A DNA stretch of 64,000 bases from Meandrina meandrites (lineage: Eukaryota > Cnidaria > Anthozoa > Scleractinia > Meandrinidae). Below are positions 55,965-64,000 of this stretch, piece after piece. The notes beneath the pieces are model-generated. The model saw nothing but the letters and a program-made list of their open reading frames with translations. It was not told the origin of the DNA and did not search any database. The stretch lies in contig OY855904.1 in assembly GCA_963693305.1 (NCBI GenBank), positions 49,494,261-49,558,260 of the forward strand, given 5' to 3'. Position 1 is the stretch's first letter. Each line of letters opens with the position of its first letter. Both the position numbers and the translations under genes were made by a program.

Positions 55965-56090
55965 CACGGCGAAGTTCGCTTTGGAAATTAGCCGAGCGTG
56001 AAACTTTGAAGCACTCGGGAATTTTCCCAAATTCCGAGAAATCAGATTTAATATTTCGTGATTTATGCGATATCGAGAAGTGTCGCTATT
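55965..56090 (-). repeat. minus-strand exon-like cassette, copy b
   Basis: This is as copy a, but with an intact 'ggcttgcag' acceptor and a canonical GTAAGT donor after 'aaagcgaacttcgccgtg'. A frame is open through the cassette (ending in SKANFAVV). A related donor end 'cgtcggcgtg|gtaagt' recurs at about 57166. Bases 56100-57150 otherwise hold nothing I recognise. Confidence 0.5.
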
Positions 56091-57299
56091 CTGCAAGCCG
56101 GAAGATTTTTACCGAGATAACACCAAAATATTTTGTCTGTTTCTAACGGTATGGAGTCCGATAACAAAGAAATAGGTCTTGAAGCGAATGAAAGCAAACA
56201 AAACAACAAATGTGGACGAATTTCATGAATTTTATTTGCGACAAAAACCGGGCAATGCAAAACGTAAAACGCAGTGACTTGAAGACAAGGTAGCGGTTTT
56301 GTTTGGAGGAAAAGTTAGATCAGGTACATACATGAAGAATAAAGGACTCAGTAAACTTGTCAGCTGTGTATTTTTTCAAAAATGATAAGTAAGCAGACGG
56401 AAAGGCGAGCCAGGCACTGTGAGATTAAAATCTTTTCACTGAGGCCTCTAACGTTGACGTTGAAAAGAGTAGGTCGAACATTATGAAGAAAAGCTTTTCC
56501 TGAGAAGTGTTAAGCTCCAAACGCTTTCAACAATTGTACTTTCAATATTCAGGTCGTAAGCTCGTGTCAGGGCAGGTTTGCGCCAGAAGCGAGCAAATAC
56601 TCTGCAACACGTCCAAGAATCAAAAGCGGCGGCCAGACGGAATGAACATTTTAAGGTTTGAAACTCAACATTGATCTGCAAATTTAGACAATTTCAAGGG
56701 CTAGAAAAAGGGATTTTTCCTGTTCTCGCATCGTGCTCTTTACTTCTACTCGATTCATTCAATAATTTGACAATCACTTATTTCAGCTGGCGCCATTGAT
56801 TTTGCATGAAACCGGCTTCTGGGGTCCTTCGAATCATATAATAAAAATCCTTTTTTTACCAAGCTTGTTTTTTTGCATGTTTAAAAATGCAAAAAATGAA
56901 CTTGACCAGTATCCCGCCATCTTGACCTGACGCTTGGTCAATAACCCATCATGTCAACAACATATTTATTGTAAATTTTTAAGCCTATGTAAATAGAGTA
57001 AAATATTTAAATTTTACATATTATTTAAATATTTAAAACGGGTTTGACTGTGCACGTCGCACATGTATTGCCACAAAACTCTCCCTTTTCAACTTGTTTT
57101 ATAATACTTATGTTTCGTTTAAATGGTAAAAATAATGCATACAATACAAGGTTAGTAACACTTACCACGCCGACGTTGAAACGAAAGTCTAAAGCTGACT
57201 AACTCGTTTTCCTTGCATAGAATGAACTACGCTGTCAAGTTCATTTTATACTGTTCGCTTTGGAAAGTAAAAAAAGGGAAATCGGTCATTCGTTCCTCT

Positions 57300-58690
57300 G
57301 GGGAATTAGAAAATGAAAATTTCTAGGAAGATCCTACAAGGAAGTGTCAGTGTTTCATTTTCCGCACACAATGGATGATTAAGAATTAATTTTCAACTAG
57401 TTACATGCATGTAGCACAAAACTCCCAATTGCTTCTCAAAACGCTGGAAATCGCATTTATTTCCCGAGGAAATAATTATATAAATATGACCCAATGGGAT
57501 TCTGGGTAGGCAGCACTGGTAAGTTTAGTTCAGGGGCGGGGCGGATCACTCTGCGACGCCTACCACGTTTTTTTTTTTTGGATCTGAATCATCGCGGAAC
57601 AAATTACGTCACATCCGGTCAAAAAAGGGCCGAATTTCGGGCGCCTCGTCTTGGGAAGTCGTCGAAAAAAAGGTTTCAAGCTGACGTGTTTATTTCAGGT
57701 TTTGGAACTGACAGTTTCGTTTGATTTGGAACTAAGCAGTTGAAAGAAGTCACAGAGAGATTGCTTCGACTATTTATGGACAGATTTCGATGAAAGAAAT
57801 AGTATTAGTATAAGATTGAAGGAAAATAACGGGGAGCAAAGTGTTGTGTCGTGGTGGGTAATTTTACACAATCAAAACACTTGCAGTTCGAACTTTTAGT
57901 TCTAGCAATTACTGATGCAGTGATGAAGTTTAGTGAAATAGCGCACAATTTCCACAACACCATGGATGAAACACTGTTGGTTATAGTTTGCAGTGTCTAC
58001 TTCGGCGATATCATTAACAAAAGCCTTGAAGTCAAAATGTTGAGTGGTTCGTCTCGGCAAGACGTCGAAAAGTAGTTTGTAGCATTGTAGCAGACGTACA
58101 GCGCCGTATATACGTAGGCTGGGGGGGGGGGGGGGTGCGATGGTGCGTCCGCACCCCCACACGCGCCGCAAAGGTCTGCTTAATCTGAAAACAAAGGTTA
58201 AAATTACTCTCAGAATGCACGAAAAAACATGAAACTTAAAAAAGCATGAAACAACTTTTGAAAGACATGACTCATGCCATCTTCAGTTTATTGAGAATTG
58301 AAAATGTAGGGCCATAATTATACTTAAGCTACAAATATAAAAATAGAAATGAATACAAAGTTAAATTACAATAACAACAGATATATCGGTAAAGTTGTTA
58401 CAATGTGGCAGGTACTGTCTGGTACTGTCTGGAACAGTAATTACTCACAGTGCGAGCTTTAGGCCGTTACTAATAAAACAAAAGGTTAAAATAAAAAAAA
58501 AAAAGGTGTTGACATGGTGCACCTGCGTGTTTAAATCAGGTTTTAAACTGTTAATGTATAAAGCCTCTTTTTTATTTAAGAACATAAACGGTTTTAGCAG
58601 AATCCAAAAATTTGAAAACAATCAGATGTGTATAAAGTTTTGCAGTAAGATGAACCGTTCACGTGTTTAAAGACTGAGTTTTTATCGGTT
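57300..58690. other. no recognisable gene; G-homopolymer
   Basis: There are only short frames without motifs. A run of about 14 G lies at 58121-58135. A 'gcactg|gtaagttt' donor-like site near 57518 has no supporting exon. Confidence 0.45.
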
Positions 58691-58700
58691 AAAGTATCAC

Positions 58701-60090
58701 GACAACTCGGATTAATATTAATCGGATTAATATTAATCCTAATGATTATTATAATCCAGTAATGGATTATTATAATCCAGTAATAGATTATTATAATCCA
58801 GTAATAGATTATTATAATCTATTTCTGAGGTTTGAGCCGTGCCTTAATCGATTAGGATTAATATTAAGCTTATGTAAGATAAATATTAATCTGATTAATA
58901 TTAATATTAATATTAATCCTGATATATACTAATCCTACATAGGGTTCCTAATAATCGTACGTAGTATTTATATTATTCCTACCTAAGATTAATCTTTGTT
59001 CAAAGCTTCTGCAGATTGGCATTATTTAAAGATCTAACGCATGCTTATCACTATCATTATTGGACTCTTCTGGATCTAAATGAGAATCTTTATATTTATA
59101 TATATAAGGGCGTCTGCTGATAACAGTAACTGTTGGTAATTTGTTGAATGAGCTACAATATTTTCAATAAAGGTATCTACCGATTTACGTCACTATATAA
59201 GCTGTGGAAATAATTCGTTCATTCGACACAAGTACAGACTTGGCGACTAAAATCTCTACAATTCAGTCAATAATAAAAAAACTATTCAGAAGTGCTTGCT
59301 CCTTTTCATTTACTTCTTGGGTCAACATCGTGGTATCTACCAGCTCTAGCATATGCAAGTGATCGTCATGTGACTGATGTGATCAGTGTTATGTCCCGTC
59401 AGTCGTGTGTTATGTCTGCAGTGAGCCTGTCATTAAAGCTGTATATTCGAACATTCACGGGAATTTTATCTCGATTATAATTAGCCATGTTCTAAACGAG
59501 CAGGGGACTGGGTACTAATATATTTTCTCTTCGGTACAAACATTCAATATCGATTGAATTGAAAAATGGAGCACGTCATCTGAAAGAGCATCCAAGAATT
59601 AGTAAATTCACCAAATTTGACGGTTATTGGTTTAAACCCAAAGGCATGGTACAATTAGTATGGATTGGAGGGACAGGCGTCCTCCAATCCATACTAAGCT
59701 CTCTTATTTTAAAAGTGTACCATGCCTTTGCGTTTAAACCATCAAATTTGGTGAATTTAATAATTCTTGGATGCTCTTTCAGATGACGTGCCCCATTTTC
59801 AATTCAATCGATATTGAATGTTCGTACCAAGAAAAAATATGTTTGTACCCAGTCCCCTGCTCGTTTAGAACATGGCCAATAGAGATTAATATTAATCCGG
59901 ATGATATTATTAATAATAATCTAATCCTTCCAATTTTTTGCCGTGCCTTAATCTATTACTGAATTATAATAATCTATTATTGGATTATAATAATCTATTA
60001 CTGGATTATAATCTATTACCGGATTATAATAACCCTATTATAATATATTATTATTGTAATCCATGGATTAATATTAATCCGAGTTGTCCT
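58701..60090. mobile_element. AT-rich TIR element with palindromic subterminal repeats
   Basis: GACAACTCGGATTAATATTA at the left and its inverse at the right bound about 1.4 kb. Both subterminal regions carry repeats of TAATCCAGTAATAGATTATTA-like palindromes (four at 58750-58815, four at 59945-60030) and a shared 'gccgtgccttaatc' motif in direct orientation. The centre contains a large palindrome (separate entry). No transposase frame is present. Confidence 0.7.
59484..59876. repeat. 393-bp near-perfect palindrome
   Basis: The left arm starts GCCATGTTCTAAACGAGCAG and the right arm is its inverse up to 59876. The symmetry centre lies near 59680 in 'ggagggacaggcgtcctcc'. The arms differ at only a handful of positions and short indels. 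It is non-coding; short frames here are symmetric by-products. Confidence 0.85.
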
Positions 60091-60431
60091 GGTATATGTC
60101 ACTTTTTCTGATATACAAAATTTAAGGAAGCCTAAAAATAATAGTATAGCTTTTTATAAGGTAGAAAAACAATAATAGGACATGATAAACCACAAGTAAA
60201 CAAGGACGGTGACGACTGAAGAATTACCAACAACAAAACTTGAGAAATAATGGCCGGATTTTACTTTACATTGTGTGTTAATAAAATAAACAAAAATAAA
60301 TTACTATTTTTAGAGAGGAAGTCATATCAGCTCTTGCTAGTTTTTATATGCAGGTCCCTTATCTACATCGAATTGGAATTTGGAACGTGAGTTTTTCATG
60401 ATCAGGAGGGATGAAAACCGGAGGACCTGCG

Positions 60432-60910
60432 TTACAGAGCATGTCTTGTAAGGTCGTGTAAGCACGTCTTGTAAGGTCTTACAAAGCGCGTCTTATAATG
60501 CGTTTCAGAGCGTGTCTTTCAAGGTGGTGTAATCACGTCTTTAAATGTCTTACAAAGCGCGTCTTACAATGCCTTTCAGAGCATGTCTTGTTAAGTCTTA
60601 TAATATCTTACAAAGCGTGTCTTATAAGGTCTTACATAGCACCAATTATAACGTTTTATTAAGTCTTATAAAGAGAATGTCTTATAATGTCTTACACAGC
60701 ATGTCTTGTAAGGTTTTATCAATTATGTCTTCTTACAAAACATGTTTTATAAAGGATTACAGGGCATGCCTTGAAAGGTCTTAAAAGCACGTATTCACAC
60801 AGTCTTACAAAGCATGTCTTATGATGTATTACAGAGAATGCCTTGTAAGGTCTTACAAGGCAATGCTTACAAAGCATCACTGTATTGTAAGGTCTAACAG
60901 TTTAGTGAAT
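60432..60910. repeat. degenerate minisatellite (~20-25-bp unit)
   Basis: Units resemble AGCRTGTCTTRTAAGGTCTT followed by ACAA, repeated about twenty times with many substitutions. It is non-coding; the 79-codon frame at 60545 simply reads through it. Confidence 0.75.
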
Positions 60911-60964
60911 TACATAGCGTCCTTTTTGGTATTTTTATTGATCAAATTAACCTAGTCATCTATT

Positions 60965-61479
60965 CCCAGCTGCTGAGAATGAAAGACCCTCGGAGCAACG
61001 ACGAGAACCAACAACAAACTCAATCTATCTAACAATTAAATTATCAGACTTACTTCATTTATGAACCTGACTGTAAATAGGTTTGGACTCATCCAAAGAG
61101 GAATCAGTATAAACTGTTGATGTCTGTTATGAAACCTATCCTAAGCTGAATTTAAGTTAAAACCAGGGTTACAACGATGTTGCAGCTTCACTGTTTGGGT
61201 CAAATGGATGGGTAATACAAGGGAGCATCTTTGTCTACGGTTTTGCAGTTTATCGTTTCCTTTAAGTCCGGTTTGATTTGAAGGCAATTTGACTATTGCA
61301 AATAGATGATGATGCCGTAATTAAGTTGAAACTGTTCCCCGGTAGCGCTGTCTCAATGTTACCCAGCTCGATTTCAAGGACATTTTGACTATTGCAAATT
61401 TAGATGAATTTAGATACCGTAATTAAGTCTTCACGTTGTTTGGAAACTGTCACTTAAAATTTTCAACTTTATGCCGATC
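60965..61479 (-). repeat. displaced 3' flank of receptor copy 3
   Basis: Read on the minus strand this matches the DNA after the stop of receptor copy 2 (11700-12035), including 'gatcggcataaa', 'cgtagacaaagatgc' and 'gtttgttgttggttctcg'. It was separated from its gene by the element at 61480-63040. Confidence 0.7.
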
Positions 61480-63040
61480 TGTACAGGCCCGCAAATGATC
61501 CCGGGACCGCAAATGATCCCCAAATTGGACCGCAAATGATCCCAGGACCGGAAATGATTATTGCAGCTGATAGCGCAGAAAAATAGAATGGATTGGACTC
61601 AATGACTTGGAAAGTACATGTAACTATTCCTTTGGAGGTTTCTCGCGTCGAAACAATATAGCGCAGTCGGAATAAATTGTAAATAGCTAAAACCCTTTTG
61701 TAGTAGAATGAAATGTCAATCTTTTAGGAACCTCGAAACATGAGCGCCTAAGTCGCCTTTTGAAGGCTACAAATCAAATTGAGCGAATTTAGTATTTCGC
61801 TAATTTGATTTGTTCTTTAGTTTCCGGACCCCAAGCGCTAAAAAATCGTGTCGGCGTTTTGTTTTGCTCGTGATAATTCCCACGAAAACCGTCTCGGCCG
61901 AGTGCATACACGTCATATGGGTGTCAATCAAAAGAAGAACTTTTACCTCCGGTCAAATCACGCTTAAAGCCCTGGCCAAACGGTAACGGTAACGACGACT
62001 GTGTGTTTTGTGAGGATTGCTTAGCAGAGTCCGATTAGCTGAGCTGAAAGTCAAACCATTAATACAAAACTGATGAACATACTAGCCTCTGAGCAAATTG
62101 GACCGAGACTAGGTGTTAAGGACAAGATTGTTTAACAACAAAAGACGACAAAAGTGGGCGATATTTGACTATTTTCGTCATGATTAAGCTTTAGACTCTC
62201 CTTTTATTTTTGTAAGAAAATGTAAACGTCTGAACACTCGCTCTCGCCCTCTAACTTTCATGCGCTTGAAATCCTTGTATTTTGCCGTTGTCATTTATCT
62301 TGCATGTTTTTATTACTCGAAAGATGTATCGACTAAAACACTCAGTTTTGGACTTTTGTTATGCTGGGGTTATTTATTACAAAAATCCGGTTTTTTGTTG
62401 GACTGTTAAAACTTTCTTTTCGTTTTAAATCAGTGCATATTGAGGCGCTATAATAATACTAGTAAGAAAAAAAAAATGTTACGGTTTTATTGTAATCCCT
62501 GACGTTGAATGGAATTTCGATTCAAATCGTTCAAATACTGTTTAATATTTTGTAATTTTGCTCATTTTGCTTGCGTTACCTTTAAGAGCCGTTGTGTTTT
62601 AAGGGAAGGACCAATAGAAATTACCGGGGGGGGGGGGAGGTAAAAATTTTTGGTGCAGGCATTCTTTTAAGTCCTACTTGAGTCCATGGATTTTTTTTCC
62701 GTTGCACAAATATTTTTTAGGCAGAACCGCTTGTAGGAATTTTCTTAGACAAGTCTCCCTTGCAGGAATTTCTTTTGGGGAAGTCACCCCCCCCCCCCCC
62801 CTCCACCCCCTCCACCCGCCGGATATTTCTAATGGTCCGCCTTAAAGAATAGATTATGTCAATTTCAATCCACTCTCCAAATTCATGAGTCCACACTTTT
62901 CCTCCTCTTATGGGGAGGCCATCATTTCCGTTCCGGGGATCATTTGCGGTACAATCTGGGAATCATTTCCGGTCCTGGGATCATTTGCGGTCCAATTTGG
63001 GGATCATTTGCGGTCCCGGGATCATTTGCGGGCCTGTACA
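61480..63040. mobile_element. 1.56-kb TIR element inserted behind receptor copy 3
   Basis: Ends TGTACAGGCCCGCAAATGAT are inverted and flanked by GATC on both sides (61476-61479, 63041-63044). Copy 2 still shows the empty site ('gtagatcggcataaa'). Each end carries three or four spaced copies of CCGCAAATGATCCC, probably transposase-binding repeats. The interior has no transposase frame, so it is non-autonomous. The superfamily is not certain. Confidence 0.75.
62601..62845. mobile_element. small nested TIR element
   Basis: AAGGGAAGGACCAATAGAAA at the left and, reversed, AAGGCGGACCATTAGAAATA at the right bound 245 bases with internal G and C runs. Its termini match the lone end at 32458. It sits inside the larger element at 61480. 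Confidence 0.6.
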
Positions 63041-63059
63041 GATCTACAAAGCTAGTCTT

Positions 63060-63764
63060 TCAAAAGCAGGAAAACTGCCTGATTGTGTCTTTAACTGCTT
63101 GTTTCAATTCTCTGATTTTCCAACAGTACATGATTGGGTTTAGAGATGAGTTAAAGTAGACTAAAGTTATTGCAGCATACGAAGCCACGTCGTTTTTTAT
63201 TCCATTCGTATTTAGCACAGCCGCAATGACCCACGGAAGATAGCAGGCAACTAACGCCAACTGCACCCACATAATGCTGGAAACAGTTTTTTATACCTTG
63301 CTATGTTTCGTGTAATCCCTTTTCCGTTCTGTCGTCCGTGGGGAACAATGCTTTCTACTGTCCCAGCGACAGGGCAAGAAGTCTGTCCACATTTATTGCG
63401 GTTGTGCTCACGACAGATATGCCGCACAAAGTTACAGTCAAAGCTCCCCAAATTTTGAAAAGGCCGTTCAGCACATTCACGTTCATATTTATTGTAAGAA
63501 AAATCATGATGGTAGCGGAGAGCGGATGTACAATAAGACCAACGCAAAGATCAGTGATCGCTAGACATCGAAAGAAAAGCTTTGTCGGAGGATGAATAAA
63601 AGAGACATTCTTTAGAGCTATGAGGGTAAGCCCATTGCCCGCAGTAGCGGTGATGGAAAGAAAAATGTTCAAAGCTGAAAAAATTCAGCTATGCCTGCTG
63701 GTGGTGCTCCGAGTGTTGGGTTCAGTTTGCTTGTGTAGTTTCCTTGTCCTGTAATGTGCGCCAT
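63060..63764 (-). pseudogene. class A GPCR, copy 3, broken
   Basis: The ATG at 63764 aligns with the starts of the other receptors. One base is missing before TM1 (in the T-run near 63685), which shifts the frame. TM1 to the end of TM3 (LAITDL, VDRLLAL) is readable at 63355-63672. About 200 bases that should encode TM4 and TM5 are deleted, and a further small indel follows before TM6. TM6-TM7 and the tail (CYLPW, NPIMY, FSCF) are readable at 63060-63272. It cannot make a receptor. It is inverted relative to copies 1 and 2, some 52 kb away. Confidence 0.88.
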
Positions 63765-63905
63765 TGGGTGGTCTGAAAATAGGATTGTCTTGAAGTTGAC
63801 GAGGTTATGGAGCTTTGAGCTTTGAGAAAAAAATCTTCAGCTTGCAGCTTTGTTACGGAAATGATGAATTTATAAGTCGCTTATAAGACGTCCGCTTCTG
63901 CTTTG
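63765..63905 (-). repeat. 5' flank of receptor copy 3
   Basis: On the minus strand 'gacgtcttataagcgacttataaa' to 'ccacc' resembles the regions directly upstream of copies 1 and 2 ('cgtcttattagcgacataa...cacccaggaac'). Nothing further is recognisable to the window end. Confidence 0.5.
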
Positions 63906-64000
63906 TTAGTAGGGAACTTAAGCTGCAGACGTTTTCTGCACGGCGACGGCAAGCGTAAGTAAATTTTACTTCCGATCAACGTTTCCCGCCAACATGTTCA

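Overview
The window looks like AT-rich nuclear DNA of a metazoan, most likely an anthozoan cnidarian such as a stony coral. The grounds are: large spacing between genes and no operons; a cluster of intron-free rhodopsin-class receptors; a long intron-free TPR-CHAT gene of the kind expanded in corals and anemones; an RTE-type LINE, a Ty3/gypsy fragment, tRNA-derived SINEs and many short inverted-repeat (MITE or fold-back) elements. The species is inferred, not shown.

Layout. 1-3.1 kb: 3' half of a Ty3/gypsy retrotransposon (reverse transcriptase, RNase H, integrase, probable LTR), cut by the window edge and frameshifted at a C15 run. 3.6-4.0 kb: a TTAA-flanked MITE. 4.6-12.8 kb: a receptor cluster with one frameshifted copy, one intact copy (10765-11685) and a stray copy of the flanking DNA, with fold-back and SINE elements between them. 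12.8-31 kb: no convincing protein gene, but an unusual dispersed series of eight related exon-like cassettes (15.5-29.4 kb), a degenerate hairpin array leading into a perfect 57-bp x 9 minisatellite (25.6-26.8 kb), and smaller repeats. 31-34.7 kb: SINE, GC-rich MITE and a second fold-back. 35.1-39.3 kb, minus strand: the best gene of the window, a 1415-residue protein with about twenty 40-residue TPRs and a C-terminal CHAT protease-like domain. 39.6-42.6 kb: long-TIR MITE, paired CRE/E-box sites and a possible 5' exon. 42.7-51.2 kb: an RTE LINE with exact target duplications, split by a 5.2-kb hAT-like element which itself contains a Harbinger-like inverted-repeat element, a pogo-like end and two tandem arrays. 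51.2-60.9 kb: simple repeats, a second TTAA MITE, a possible THAP-like exon, minus-strand exon-like duplications, an AT-rich TIR element holding a 393-bp palindrome, and a degenerate minisatellite. 61-63.9 kb, minus strand: a third, broken receptor copy whose 3' flank is displaced by a 1.56-kb TIR element.

Only two genes look able to make a full product: the receptor at 10765-11685 (surface signalling) and the TPR-CHAT gene (probably cytosolic). Nothing in the sequence ties them into one pathway. Most of the rest is mobile-element biology, and several insertions are resolved to the base by target-site duplications.
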